NCBI RefSeq assembly: GCF_000382485.1
Contig: NZ_AORY01000005.1
Location: 186,001 to 250,000 of the forward strand
Length of the DNA: 64,000 bases
Source of the DNA: Sphingomonas sp. Mn802worker
GTDB lineage: Bacteria > Pseudomonadota > Alphaproteobacteria > Sphingomonadales > Sphingomonadaceae
Reading direction: 5' to 3'
This document shows, in pieces, positions 44,161-53,659 of the stretch. Every line of letters starts with the position of its first letter. The first letter of the stretch is position 1. The notes under the pieces were generated by a model. It had not been told where the DNA came from. It did not search any database and was given only the letters and a program-made list of their open reading frames with translations. The position numbers were made by a program, and so were the translations under genes.

Positions 44161-44478
44161 CGCGTAATAAGCATCTACGCTTGAGCTCCGACAATTGGAT
44201 CATACGCAGCAGACCTGAGCCTTCGCTTTGATGCTGTTTGCAGGTGCGAGCCAGTGAGACCCAAAGTCAGTCACTCAAGGTGCCCTTCCCGCGTTCAGAT
44301 TTCTGCCGTACGCTCACCTTGCCAAAGGCATATCGTCCACGGCGGATCTGCACGAGGGAACGGTTGGCATAGGAGGGAGATCCGCTTGCAACATTCCGTG
44401 TCGCAGCGGGTGCTCTCTGTACGGCCGCGCCCACTGAGCGTACCCTTCGAGATCATCAGCTTCAGCGGAAGTATATTC

Positions 44479-44901
44479 ATGCGTCTAGCTATCGTTGTCG
44501 GCCTGTCGGCTACCCTTCTCTCCGCGCCTATAATGGCCGCGTCCAAGGTCGAGCGGTGGACGGCGACTAGCAGCACCGCAATGGGGATCACCGGCGACAT
44601 CGCGCTTTCCCCAACTCGGCTGGTCGCAGCCGGTAAGGCATTCTCGCTCGCTGTCGCGGCTGACATCACGAACTTCGCCACCAACGAAGGGCCGCAAGCG
44701 GCAAGGATCCTGCGTGTCACGCGGCCGATCAATCCAATCCTGAAAAATGGCAACAAGCTGTGCGGTACGGCGGTGAGATGGATCGCGGTCTATCATAGCG
44801 ATCGCGGCAAAAGCCTGAACATGGTGGCGTTCACAGGCAAATCGCGGCCAAATGGCGAGAGGGGTTCAGACCTTTGTGGAACGTTCCTCTACACGCGTTG
44901 A
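44479..44901 (+). CDS. Hypothetical secreted protein
   Basis: The 140-residue product begins with a signal peptide (MRLAIVVGLSATLLSAPIMA, cleavage after AMA/A near residue 20-21). The mature part is beta-rich and has two cysteines, KLCGTAVRW and DLCGTFLYTR, each followed by GT, which could pair in the periplasm. The ATG at 44479 has GGAAG 7 bp before it. I do not recognise the family. It stands alone beside the tRNA-proximal mobile-looking gene. Confidence 0.6.
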   Translation: MRLAIVVGLSATLLSAPIMAASKVERWTATSSTAMGITGDIALSPTRLVAAGKAFSLAVAADITNFATNEGPQAARILRVTRPINPILKNGNKLCGTAVRWIAVYHSDRGKSLNMVAFTGKSRPNGERGSDLCGTFLYTR

Positions 44902-45027
44902 TCGGTACCACTGACCCAGAAGCCGTCAAATCAGCCTCTCTTCTAGGTGCCTCATAGCTGCCGCTCGTTCATCGGAAAGAACTAAGGGTTTGGGCGCGCC
45001 GGTTACAGCACCAGCACGCCCAAGCGC

Positions 45028-45753
45028 TCACATGTCCGCGGCCGTGGGTCGGATGATCACCTCGTTGATGTCAACGCCCTCGGGCTGTTCGAGCGCGTAG
45101 CGGACGGCTCGCGCAATGGCGTCTGGGGTCAGCGACTTCTTGCGCCATCCGGTCAGCGCCGTTGCGACGTCGGGATCGGTGATGTCGTGTCCCAGTTCGG
45201 TCGCAACCACACCCGGCGAGATCAGGGTGGAGCAAATTTCGTCATGCTCCTGCCGCAGTCCCTCGGTGATCGCGCGCACCGCATGTTTGGTGCCGCAATA
45301 GACGGCCGCAGTCGGCACCACCATGTGCGCGGCTACCGAGGCGACGTTGACGACGTGCCCGCTGCCTTGCGCCAAGAACCGCGGCAGCACCGCCGCGATG
45401 CCGTTCAGGACGCCGTGAATGTTGACGTCGATCATCCTCTTCCACTCGTCACGCTTGACCGCAGCCAGTGGCGAGAGCGGCATGACGCCAGCGTTGTTGA
45501 TCAGCACGTCGATGCGCCCGAACCGCGCTTCGGCAGCCTCGACGAACGCGTCGAAGTCGGCGCCGTCGGTGACGTCGAGTTCGCGCCAGGCAACGGTTTC
45601 TCCCAATTGCTCCGCCAGCGCCCTTAACCGCTCTCCGCGGCGCGCGCCGATGAACAGCCGGGCACCGGCTTTCGCGAGTTCGCGCGCGGTTGCCTCGCCG
45701 ATCCCGCTCGAGGCACCGGTGATGAGGACGACCTTGTTGATGCTTCCTGCCAT
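45028..45753 (-). CDS. Classical SDR oxidoreductase
   Basis: A 241-residue short-chain dehydrogenase. The NAD(P) motif is TGASSGIG (residues 12-19), the NNAG motif follows at 86-89, and the catalytic set is S139, Y152 and K156 (VYCGTKHA). An arginine pair after strand 2 (GARRGER) suggests NADP(H). The substrate is unknown. It is divergent from an AraC-type regulator 148 bp away, a common arrangement in which the regulator controls the dehydrogenase. Confidence 0.87.
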   Translation of the reverse strand: MAGSINKVVLITGASSGIGEATARELAKAGARLFIGARRGERLRALAEQLGETVAWRELDVTDGADFDAFVEAAEARFGRIDVLINNAGVMPLSPLAAVKRDEWKRMIDVNIHGVLNGIAAVLPRFLAQGSGHVVNVASVAAHMVVPTAAVYCGTKHAVRAITEGLRQEHDEICSTLISPGVVATELGHDITDPDVATALTGWRKKSLTPDAIARAVRYALEQPEGVDINEVIIRPTAADM

Positions 45754-45901
45754 GATGCGATCCTTTCGTTGCGGTGACGGCAGACAGATGGTCCAATGCC
45801 CGTGGCGTGCGGTAGAGCGATCGTCCGAATGGCTTGCACGATCCTCCAAGGTCGAGGCCGAGTGCTTGCCCCTGCCCTTCGATTGGGAAAGAAAGGTCGG
45901 C

Positions 45902-46798
45902 ATGAACCGGATCGCGGAACTCGCCACCGTCATCGATCGGCACATCGTGGGCACCGGTATCTGCACCACGGCGATACCGCATGTTTCGCTGATCCGCGCC
46001 GACGCGCCGAGCACCCCCACGCCCGCGGTCTACGAGGCCTCGATTTGCCTGATCGCCCAGGGGTCGAAGCGTGTGTCGATCGGGGAACACAGCGTCGTCT
46101 ATGACGCCGCCCATTATCTTCTCGTCTCGGTTGACCTGCCCCTGGTCGGCCATGTCCTCGATGCGAGCCCAGAGCAACCTTATCTCTGCTGCAAGGTCGA
46201 TCTCGATCGCGCGATGCTGGCTGATCTCATGGTCAGTGAGGGTGGCGCGGTGCCTCGGACAGACTTGCCCGTGCTCGGCGTCTATCCAAGCGATCCGGAT
46301 CTGGTCGACGCGGCGTGCCGGCTGGTTGCGCTGCTAGACCGGCCCGAAACGATCCGCCCGCTCGCACCGCTCATCGAGCGCGAGATCCTGTATCGACTAC
46401 TCACCGGTCCGCACGGCCCGATGCTCCGACACGTCGCGACCGCCGGCAGCCACCTTAATCAGGTCAGCCGCGCGATCGCCACCATCCGTCATCGTTTCGA
46501 TGCGCCGATCCGGATCGACGACGTTGCCGCCGAGGCGGGCATGAGCCCGTCATCGCTCCACGCGCACTTCAAGGCGATCACGCGCATGACGCCGTTGGAA
46601 TTCCAGAAGCAGTTGCGGTTGCAGGAGGCAAGGCGATTGATGCTAGCGCAGGGCGCTACGGCGAGCGCGGCAGGCTTTGCCGTTGGCTACGAGAGCCCGT
46701 CGCAATTCAACCGTGAATATAGGCGTCTTTTTGGCGCGCCTCCCCGTACGGACATCGAACGCCTTCACGCCACGCCCGAGGCAGCTATGGCGCTCTAA
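45902..46798 (+). CDS. AraC-family transcriptional regulator
   Basis: The 298-residue protein has an AraC N-terminal ligand-binding domain (residues about 20-170, with VYEASICLIAQGSKRVSIGE) and a C-terminal double helix-turn-helix from about 195: RIDDVAAEAGMSPSSLHAHF and AAGFAVGYESPSQFNREYRR. This combination (AraC_N plus HTH_18) is common in regulators of redox or aldehyde-stress genes placed opposite a dehydrogenase. The target is probably the adjacent SDR; the operator was not identified. Confidence 0.88.
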   Translation: MNRIAELATVIDRHIVGTGICTTAIPHVSLIRADAPSTPTPAVYEASICLIAQGSKRVSIGEHSVVYDAAHYLLVSVDLPLVGHVLDASPEQPYLCCKVDLDRAMLADLMVSEGGAVPRTDLPVLGVYPSDPDLVDAACRLVALLDRPETIRPLAPLIEREILYRLLTGPHGPMLRHVATAGSHLNQVSRAIATIRHRFDAPIRIDDVAAEAGMSPSSLHAHFKAITRMTPLEFQKQLRLQEARRLMLAQGATASAAGFAVGYESPSQFNREYRRLFGAPPRTDIERLHATPEAAMAL

Positions 46799-47268
46799 CG
46801 AGAGCCGAGCTGCGTGCGACCCTTAGCTTTTCTTGTCGAGCCTTAGCTACGCTAAGACCCACTTCCGGCCGTTCGAAAGGCAAGTTTGCCGCTCCAGCTT
46901 CGGACATTCGATCATCGGTTGCAGTATGCTCTTACTCCTTCCTCTGACACTCTCCGGCATCGTGCGCCGAAACATTGAGATCCTAAGCTCTTTCGCTTCT
47001 GTGGCTCGACGGGAAGCATGACGATGTTGGGATTGATGTAGGCGAGGAAATGGCGGCAAGGGGAAGCGCTCGCATATGAGCACGATCAGCCGGATGACGA
47101 AGGGTGAGGAGCTGAAGCGCCGCAGGAAGTAGGCGGCTTGGCTCCGGATAAGGCATTTGGCCATGCTATCAGCCGGAATAGGCGCCTGCCACCTTGGTTC
47201 AATAGCACCCCGATCAGAAGGTGCCTGTTTCCTCTCCCGTTGGTGATCAGGATGGTCAGCCGATGGAT
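46799..47268. other. 470-bp spacer without a recognisable gene
   Basis: Short open frames exist on both strands but none has coding-like composition or a recognisable product. GC is below that of the surrounding genes. It may be the remnant of lost accessory DNA. Confidence 0.5.
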
Positions 47269-48179
47269 CTAGATTGTCAGCACAACTTTCCCGCCCCCGC
47301 CGTTCTCTAGAAGCTCATGCGCCGCTCGAGCCTCACTAAGCGGCATGCGCCGGTTGATCGGCAGCACGAACTTGCCGTCGCGAAGATCGTCGGCGAACTC
47401 ACGAAGCTTTGCGGGGTCTGGCTGCGCAAAGACCCGACTGATCTCGATCAAAGCATGCTTGGCGGCGTCCTCTGGCAGCACCGAGGTATAGCCGAACCGA
47501 CCTCCTGCCTTGACCTTCCTGAGGAGCCTCGCCGCCGTGTCACCGCCCACTGTGTCGGCAACGCCGTCGACTTGAGAGAGCGCAGCCAGCGCGTCCTCGT
47601 CGTCAATCGCGACGGTCGCCGACGCGCCGAGGCTGTCCGCTTCCGCGATCTGACGCCCTCGGACGCCAGCGATAACGGTGGCGCCGAGCTTCATCGCCGA
47701 ATGAACGGCCGCCCGCCCGACGCTGCCAAGCGCACCACTGACCAGGATCGTCTGGCCCGCCATGGCCTGCGTCGCGACCCGCACGAGCTGGTCGCCCGTC
47801 ATCGATACCAGCGGCAGTGCCGCCGCATCGATCGGATCGACGTCGTCAGGCAGATGGGTCACGAGCTTACCCGGCACCGCCACCTGCTCGGCATAGGTCG
47901 CATCGGTGAGTGCGATCGTGCGATCGCCGACGACGACGTGGCGAACGTCGCGTCCGACCGCCAGTACCGTGCCACTGACGTCCTTGCCGAGAATGGCGGG
48001 CAGCTTGAGCGGAAGTCTTTCTGCCGCTTACCCGAGCGGATCTTCCAGTCGATCGGGTTCACACTGGTTGCAACCGCAGCGATCAGCACGTCGTCGGCGC
48101 CAATGACGGGATCGGCGACGTTTTCATCATAGTCGAGGACCTCAGGACCACCGTATCGGTGAATACGTACCGCTCTCAT
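47269..48179 (-). pseudogene. NADP-dependent quinone oxidoreductase-like gene with a frameshift
   Basis: Two frames together encode one zinc-independent MDR-type oxidoreductase. The first, from the ATG at 48179, gives MRAVRIHRYGGPEVLDYDEN and NPIDWKIRSGKRQKDF. The second continues with PAILGKDVSGTVLAVGRDV, the Rossmann motif VSGALGSVGRAAVH and AGGRFGYTSVLPEDA to a normal end. Loss of one base near 48011 (a CCG reduced to CG on the coding strand) explains the break exactly. It is either a recent pseudogene or a sequencing error; the rest of both parts is intact. The repaired protein would be about 303 residues. Confidence 0.8.
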
Positions 48180-48340
48180 CGCCTGCCCTCAAAAAGCTTA
48201 GCCTATCGCCTAACGCGCACCGCCGTATGGCGATGCGCGCTAGGCGGGTTTACCGTCATCTATCTTGTCGGAGGCGCACCGCTTCGCCCGCACCGATCAC
48301 CCTCGCGGCAGGGTCGTCCTTACCGTTTGATCCACCGCGA

Positions 48341-48805
48341 TCACGCCTTGGCAGCGAGCTTCGCGCCCGCTGCCGTCGCGATACCGAAGGCAACATGGTT
48401 GGCGGCGTGCATGCCGATGGTGCCGGCGTCCGCCTGCCACTCAGGCTTCTTCACGCCCAGGAGTGGTCCGGCGATCCAATGCATGGCGGCGTAGAAGGCG
48501 AGTCCAAAGGTCACGCCGGACGGGATCACGCCGGCGTCCTCATCTACCGTCGCCGCGAACACCGCGCCTGCTGCCGCGGAGAGCAGCAGATGGCCGCCCT
48601 GGATGAATGCCTGCTCGGCTGCATCGGGCAGGCGCTCCGCCCGAGGCACAGGGTGAACTCCGAACCGGCGTGCGCTTGTGCGCTCAAGATCGGCAAGTTC
48701 AGACGGCTTGCCGCTCTTTCGCTCGCCTGCGATCATCAGCGCGGTGATCCTAAGTCCGGCGACGAGCCCGCCCGCGATCGCGCCGGCCATGCGCATTCCG
48801 TTCAT
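48341..48805 (-). CDS. Hypothetical membrane protein (YagU-like)
   Basis: A 154-residue protein with an N-terminal glycine-rich helix (AGAIAGGLVAGLRITALMIAG) and three further hydrophobic segments (LLLSAAAGAVFAATV, TFGLAFYAAMHWIAG, AANHVAFGIATAAGA). The layout resembles YagU/DUF1440 inner-membrane proteins, but the match is by eye only. The ATG at 48805 is preferred, with a purine-rich GAGAG region before it. It is downstream of an SDR gene on the same strand (23 bp gap). Confidence 0.6.
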   Translation of the reverse strand: MNGMRMAGAIAGGLVAGLRITALMIAGERKSGKPSELADLERTSARRFGVHPVPRAERLPDAAEQAFIQGGHLLLSAAAGAVFAATVDEDAGVIPSGVTFGLAFYAAMHWIAGPLLGVKKPEWQADAGTIGMHAANHVAFGIATAAGAKLAAKA

Positions 48806-48828
48806 CTCGCTCTCTTTCTCTCTCACCA

Positions 48829-49701
48829 TCAGGCCACGCCGTGCGCGCTGTCGCCGCCGGTCACCGAGTAGGTGCCGCCGCTCGCCATTCGCGCCGCGTC
48901 GGAGGCGAGGAAGACGACCATCGGCGCGACGTCCGCTGGGTCAATCCACGGCACGCCGAGCGGCGTCTTGGCAATCATCGCCTGCCTAGCTAGTTGCTCA
49001 TCCTTCGCCTCGTCCCCGGTCGGCTGCTTGCCGCCGTCCTCTATTGCCTGAGCGTATCGGTCCTCGTGCCGGGTCAGCGCGGTGTCGATCAGCCCGGGGA
49101 TCAGGGCATTGACGGTGATGCCATACTCGCCGAACTCCAGCGCGGCGGATTTCATGAGCCCGATGATCCCCCATTTCGACGCAGAATAGGCCGCGCCGTG
49201 CTTGGTGCCGTGCTGCCCCTGCGTCGAGCTGGTGACGATGATCCGGCCGTGGCCTGTCACCTTCGCGCGGTCGCGGATCGATGGAGCGAAAGCGCGCACG
49301 GCATTCATCGTGCCGGTCAGGTTCACATCGATCTGGTCGTGCCAATCCTGGTCCTCCATCTCCAGAATCGGCTTGAACGCCTGGATGCCGGCGTTGGCGA
49401 ACAGAATGTCGATCGTCCCGAAGGTCTCGACGACCTTGCTAGCGGCCTCGCGGAGCACCGGCAGATCGCGCTGATCGAGCGTGATTGCCAGCCAGCGCCG
49501 CCCCGTCGCTTCGATCACGCGGCCGGTCGCGCAGAGTTCCTCGGGCGTAGCGGCCGCCAAGTCGAGAATGGGGCTGACCGGCCCCGCGATGTCGATCCCG
49601 ACAACGTCGGCACCAGCCTTTGCGAGCGCTTCGGCTGCGGCCCGGCCAATCCCTCTCGCCGCGCCCGTCACCACGGCTACCTTGCCTGACAGATCAGCCA
49701 T
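48829..49701 (-). CDS. SDR oxidoreductase of the mycofactocin-coupled type
   Basis: The 290-residue SDR has TGAARGIG at 12-19, FANAG at 101-105 and the catalytic Y172/K176 (AYSASKWG). Between strands 2 and 3 it carries an insert, DIAGPVSPILDLAAATPEEL followed by CATGRVIEATGRR, of the kind seen in mycofactocin-coupled SDRs, where the cofactor is held tightly. No mycofactocin genes are in the window. It overlaps the cupin gene upstream by 8 bp, so they form an operon. The substrate is unknown, probably an alcohol. Confidence 0.85.
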   Translation of the reverse strand: MADLSGKVAVVTGAARGIGRAAAEALAKAGADVVGIDIAGPVSPILDLAAATPEELCATGRVIEATGRRWLAITLDQRDLPVLREAASKVVETFGTIDILFANAGIQAFKPILEMEDQDWHDQIDVNLTGTMNAVRAFAPSIRDRAKVTGHGRIIVTSSTQGQHGTKHGAAYSASKWGIIGLMKSAALEFGEYGITVNALIPGLIDTALTRHEDRYAQAIEDGGKQPTGDEAKDEQLARQAMIAKTPLGVPWIDPADVAPMVVFLASDAARMASGGTYSVTGGDSAHGVA

Positions 49702-50329
49702 TCGCCGGCTCCTTGTTCTTGGATGCGATCACAACGCGATCGGGGTTTTTAGGGATGGCCTTGAACGTGTCGGCCGGCACGCCGAAGATCGCGCCAAGTA
49801 CGTCGGGCGGGATCGCTGACAGCGATTCCACCAGTCCAATGTCGTCGTCGGGCTCGGCCACGCTGGTGTTGAAAACGATTAGAACAACGAGGTCATCGGT
49901 TTCGCTGGCGTTCTCAAAATAGTGGAGATGACCCTGCGGCGCGAAGACAAGATCGCCCGCCTTGCCCTCGAACGCGTCGCCGGTGCCGCCCGGCCCAACC
50001 AGGCTCCAGCGAACCTTACCCGAGACGACGAAATTCATTTCCCAGGCAGACGGGTGCCAGTGCGGCTCGCGCACGCCACCGGGCGCGAGACGCGCGAGAT
50101 ATACCGACCCCTGCTGCCCCTTCAGGACCGACCAGTTATCCGCCACAGCACCGCGCAGGTCGCCACCGTCGAAGCGGCTCGGCGCTGCCCCCGCAAGGTG
50201 GAACAGGTGCTGATGTGTGGGGTCAGCTCCGCCACCATCCGTCATTGCGAAGCTCGGCTTGCCGCCGGGTTTGCTGGCGGCGTGATGCACCGCGGCGTTG
50301 TCGGCCGCCTGCGTGTCGAGATCGTCCAT
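49694..50329 (-). CDS. Cupin-domain protein (oxalate-decarboxylase-like)
   Basis: A 211-residue single cupin. Cupin motif 1 is GVREPHWHPSAWEMNFVVSG, with the metal ligands H, H and E; motif 2 is GDLVFAPQGHLHYFEN. This resembles half of a bicupin oxalate decarboxylase. The C-terminal part, ESLSAIPPDVLGAIFGVPAD, is typical of that family as well. The protein has no signal peptide. The ATG at 50329 follows a short peptide gene; both precede the SDR. Confidence 0.8.
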   Translation of the reverse strand: MDDLDTQAADNAAVHHAASKPGGKPSFAMTDGGGADPTHQHLFHLAGAAPSRFDGGDLRGAVADNWSVLKGQQGSVYLARLAPGGVREPHWHPSAWEMNFVVSGKVRWSLVGPGGTGDAFEGKAGDLVFAPQGHLHYFENASETDDLVVLIVFNTSVAEPDDDIGLVESLSAIPPDVLGAIFGVPADTFKAIPKNPDRVVIASKNKEPANG

Positions 50330-50333
50330 CTGC

Positions 50334-50582
50334 TCAGCGCCGCCCGATGCGGACGGCCGCGAACGCGACCGGCAGCGGCTGCCCGTTCTCGACCTTGCCG
50401 GGCCAGGAAGCGGCATTGGCGAGCGTCGAGGCGATCGCATGCTCCTCATCGGGGCTGTCGACCGGAAGCACGAACTCCTGCCCGCTCGCCGGCCCCTGCG
50501 CCGGGTCAAAGCGGCAAATGGTGACGTCGAATTTCGACAGTTCGTCCGCGCTCCGGATGGGCTGTAGTGCCGAGGGCGTCAT
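50334..50582 (-). CDS. Small hypothetical protein (82 residues)
   Basis: The product starts MTPSALQPIRSADELSKF and has no recognised domain; it looks soluble, with the acidic stretch SPDEEHA. The ATG at 50582 overlaps the TGA of a 29-residue frame upstream (ATGA) and the stop lies 4 bp before the cupin gene, so it reads as a member of that operon. Confidence 0.6.
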   Translation of the reverse strand: MTPSALQPIRSADELSKFDVTICRFDPAQGPASGQEFVLPVDSPDEEHAIASTLANAASWPGKVENGQPLPVAFAAVRIGRR

Positions 50583-50668
50583 GCAGCCTCCACCATCTCG
50601 CGTGTCGTTGAGGCCTTGTCGATGGCGCAAACGGTGTCCACCCCAAAACTCATTACATCGGTCGCCAT
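50579..50668 (-). CDS. Candidate 29-residue peptide gene heading the cupin/SDR operon
   Basis: The frame MATDVMSFGVDTVCAIDKAS and nine further residues (ending MVEAA) begins at an ATG preceded by AGGAGAG at about 5 bp spacing, one of the strongest ribosome-binding sites in the window. Its stop overlaps the next gene. It could be a leader peptide, a small functional protein or the stub of a lost gene. No family is recognised. Confidence 0.45.
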   Translation of the reverse strand: MATDVMSFGVDTVCAIDKASTTREMVEAA

Positions 50669-50875
50669 CGATCTCTCCTGTTCCAGCGGCGCTCCGCCGT
50701 CCCCTGCACAAACCCTTGGAACTGTGGCGGGTTCACGGGTTTGGTAGAATTGCGAGACGACGAACCGCATGCACCGCCGATCAGGATGGCATCGTCGAAG
50801 GCACACGCGCGCCGACCGCGAAGAACCCGTAGGCTCGTCACGCGTTTACCACGTGCTGCCCATAAAGGATTTTCC

Positions 50876-52666
50876 ATGACCCGCCTCACCAGCGACTTCT
50901 TCGTAGAACGGCTCAAGGCGTGGGGCGTGACCCGCATCTATGGCTACTCGGGCGACGGCATCAACGGTGTGCTCGGTGCGCTCCAGCGCGCGGAGGGCAC
51001 CGAGGGCGAAATCGAATTCATTCAGGTGCGGCACGAGGAAATGGCCGCGTTCATGGCGACCGCGCACGCGAAGTTCACCGGCGAGCTCGGCGTCTGCCTT
51101 TCGACCGGCGGGCCAGGGGCGACACACCTCATCACCGGTCTATACGACGCCAAGAGCGACCACATGCCCGTCCTCGCCATCGCGGGGCAGGCGGAGACGA
51201 CGGTGCGCGGCGCGAGCTACCAGCAGGAGCTGAACCTCGACCGGATGTTCGCCGACGTGGCCGACTTCGTGCAGGAGGCCGCCGCCCCCGCGCAGCTGCG
51301 CCATCTCGTCGACCGCGGGCTGCGCGTCGCCAAGGCACGTAACGGCGTAACCGTACTGATCCTGCCCAAGGACGTGCAGGACATGGTTTGGAAGGAGCCC
51401 AAGCGCGCGCACGGCTTCACCCGTTCGGGTCCGGGCTACTCGGCTCCCCGCATCGTGCCGCACGAGGCCGATCTTCGCCGGGCGGCCGAGGTGCTGAATG
51501 CCGGCCGCAAGGTCGCGATCGTCATCGGTGCGGGCGCACGCGACGCCGCCGACGAAGTCGTCGCCGTCGCCGAGCGGCTGGGCGCGGGCGTCGCCAAAGC
51601 GCTGCTCGGCAAGGACGTGCTGCCCGACGACCTGCCATTAGTCACCGGGTCGATTGGACTGCTCGGCACCAAGCCGTCGTCCGACATGATGGAGGGATGC
51701 GACACGCTGCTGATGATCGGCACCGGCTTTCCCTGGGCGGAGTTCCTGCCCGCCGACGGACAGGTGCGCGCCGTCCAGATCGACATCGCACCCGAGATGC
51801 TGGGCCTGCGCTACCCGGTCGAGGTCAACCTCCACGGCGATGCCGGCGAGACGTTGCGGGCGCTGTTGCCGCTGCTCACGCAGCAGCAGGATCGCGACTG
51901 GCAGGAGGGCATCGTCGCCGGCATGGATGAATGGCGCGAGACGCTGAAGGGCCGCGCCATGGCCGATGCCTCGCCAGTCAATCCGCAGCGCGTGGTATAC
52001 GAGATGTCGCCGCGCCTACCCGCCGACGCGATCGTCACCTCGGACTCGGGGTCGTGCGCCAACTGGTACGCACGCGACTGGCAGGTGAAGCGCGGTCAGC
52101 GCGGCTCGCTGTCGGGCGGGCTTGCCTCGATGGGCGCAGCCGTCCCCTACGCGATCGCCGCCAAGTTCGCGCACCCGACGCGGCCGGTCGTCGCGCTGGT
52201 CGGCGATGGCGCGATGCAGATGAACAACATGGCCGAGCTCATCACCGTCCAGAAATACTGGCAGCGCTGGACCGACCCGCGGCTGATCGTCTGCGTCTTC
52301 AACAACGAGGACCTCAACGAAGTGACGTGGGAGCAGCGGATCATGGAAGGCAATCCACGCTTCCCGACGACGCAGTCGCTGCCAGACGTGCGCTACTCGC
52401 GCTTCGCCGAGATGCTGGGACTGACCGGCATCTTCGTCGACGATCCCGCGCAGCTCGGCGCTGCCTGGGACCGGGCGCTCGCCGCCGACCGGCCGGTAGT
52501 GCTGGAGGTGAAGACCGATCCCAACGTCGCCCCGCTGCCGCCGCACGTCACGATCGAGCAGGCCAAGGCGTTCATGTCTTCGATGGCCAAGGGCGATCGG
52601 AGCGCGGCGCAGGTCGTCGCCGACACCGCGCGGCAGATCATCGGCGGCGTGCGCGAGCGGCTCTGA
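50876..52666 (+). CDS. ThDP-dependent pyruvate oxidase-like enzyme
   Basis: The 596-residue protein has the three domains of ThDP enzymes: a pyrimidine domain with the catalytic glutamate in QVRHEEMAAF (residues 50-59), a central domain, and a PP domain with GDGAMQMNNMAEL and later NNEDLNEVTW for Mg-ThDP. The order and motifs resemble pyruvate dehydrogenase (quinone)/PoxB and acetolactate-synthase-type proteins. If PoxB-like, it decarboxylates pyruvate to acetate and passes electrons to ubiquinone. A clean ATG with AAAGGA 6 bp upstream marks the start. The DUF2721 gene follows at 23 bp. Confidence 0.8.
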   Translation: MTRLTSDFFVERLKAWGVTRIYGYSGDGINGVLGALQRAEGTEGEIEFIQVRHEEMAAFMATAHAKFTGELGVCLSTGGPGATHLITGLYDAKSDHMPVLAIAGQAETTVRGASYQQELNLDRMFADVADFVQEAAAPAQLRHLVDRGLRVAKARNGVTVLILPKDVQDMVWKEPKRAHGFTRSGPGYSAPRIVPHEADLRRAAEVLNAGRKVAIVIGAGARDAADEVVAVAERLGAGVAKALLGKDVLPDDLPLVTGSIGLLGTKPSSDMMEGCDTLLMIGTGFPWAEFLPADGQVRAVQIDIAPEMLGLRYPVEVNLHGDAGETLRALLPLLTQQQDRDWQEGIVAGMDEWRETLKGRAMADASPVNPQRVVYEMSPRLPADAIVTSDSGSCANWYARDWQVKRGQRGSLSGGLASMGAAVPYAIAAKFAHPTRPVVALVGDGAMQMNNMAELITVQKYWQRWTDPRLIVCVFNNEDLNEVTWEQRIMEGNPRFPTTQSLPDVRYSRFAEMLGLTGIFVDDPAQLGAAWDRALAADRPVVLEVKTDPNVAPLPPHVTIEQAKAFMSSMAKGDRSAAQVVADTARQIIGGVRERL

Positions 52667-52689
52667 CCGGCGTCGTTCGGAGAGCGCCC

Positions 52690-53133
52690 ATGTCGCCCAA
52701 CGCCGACAGCGCCGCGCACGTGGTCCAGCTCGCGCTGACGCCGGCGTTCCTGCTCACGGGCATCGCCTCGCTGCTGAACGTCTTCACGCAGCGGCTCGCA
52801 CGGATCTCCGACCAAGTGAGCCGGCTCGCTGCCGAGCCGACGCAGCGGCCCCGGCGGCTCGTCCGTTTGCGGCTGCGGTCACGATTGCTCGATGCGGCGG
52901 TCCTGCTCGCGGCGATCGCGGGGGCGCTCACCTGCTGCGCGGCGCTGACCCTGTTCCTGCGCGCGCTCCGCAGCGGTGGCAGAGACACCGTCCTGTTCGC
53001 GCTGTTCGGCGGAGCGCTGGTGTGCGCGGTCGCGGGGTTGGCAGTGTTCGCGATGGAAATGGTGCTCGCCGGCCGCACCGTGCGCGAGATGGTCGACTCC
53101 GAAGATCCCGCTGCGCCGCCACCAGCTTTGTGA
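52690..53133 (+). CDS. DUF2721 membrane protein
   Basis: A 147-residue protein with a hydrophobic N-terminal segment (VQLALTPAFLLTGIASLLNV), a basic middle (RRLVRLRLRSRLLDAA) and two more helices. The motif LTGIASLLNVFTQRLARISD is the family hallmark of DUF2721, a small-membrane-protein family of unknown role. It directly follows the ThDP enzyme gene and is probably co-transcribed. Confidence 0.82.
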   Translation: MSPNADSAAHVVQLALTPAFLLTGIASLLNVFTQRLARISDQVSRLAAEPTQRPRRLVRLRLRSRLLDAAVLLAAIAGALTCCAALTLFLRALRSGGRDTVLFALFGGALVCAVAGLAVFAMEMVLAGRTVREMVDSEDPAAPPPAL

Positions 53134-53659
53134 GCAGAGGATGGCTGCAATATCGACACCCCGAGCCGTCGCGAAAGCATCTCGAGCGGTTGGCGGCTGT
53201 GCGGCCGGGGAAATGCCGTGTCGAGCGTCGCGAGGTCAGCGTCGGCGAGAACGATGTTCGCGGCCGCACGGTTCTCTAGCATATGGTCGCAGCCGTTGTC
53301 GTGACATCGAGCTACGTGGTTCCAGCCGCAAGACCTATGTACAAAGCCGCACAGTCGTTCGTGATTTCTCATGCTTCGGTGAACGGCAGCTCAGCTGGCC
53401 AGTATGTCGTTCCCAAAAAGCGCGGCCACGGCTCACTGACCGACCCGTTAGCTGACAACCGGCTGCTGTTAGGCCCCGCCAAGCTGAGATCGTTCGTTCA
53501 CTCGCTTCATCAGCTGTCTAATCATTGCTGACCATCTTACTCAATCACGAAGAATTGCACTCCCCTGCCGTTCGGCACTGTTCCAGGATCGTCCGGTTAC
53601 GTTGTCGTCGTCATCCGCTAGTTGATCCGAGGAGCGACAAGCTCCCATGTCGCAGGCAG
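53134..53659. other. 526-bp spacer without a recognisable gene
   Basis: No convincing gene on either strand. The sequence is AT-richer than the flanking genes and holds several short frames without family features. It separates the DUF2721 gene from a decayed propeller gene. Confidence 0.5.

Larger units (their letters stand above)
44092..44478. other. 387-bp spacer after the Rep-like gene
   Basis: The first 70 bp contain a terminator-like hairpin and one copy of the 33-bp direct repeat listed separately. In the rest I see no convincing gene or RNA, and base composition is lower in GC than in the core genes. Confidence 0.6.

Noticed and set aside
46833..47164. Small frames in the spacer after the AraC gene
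   Set aside because: Neither strand shows coding-like composition or a recognisable product.
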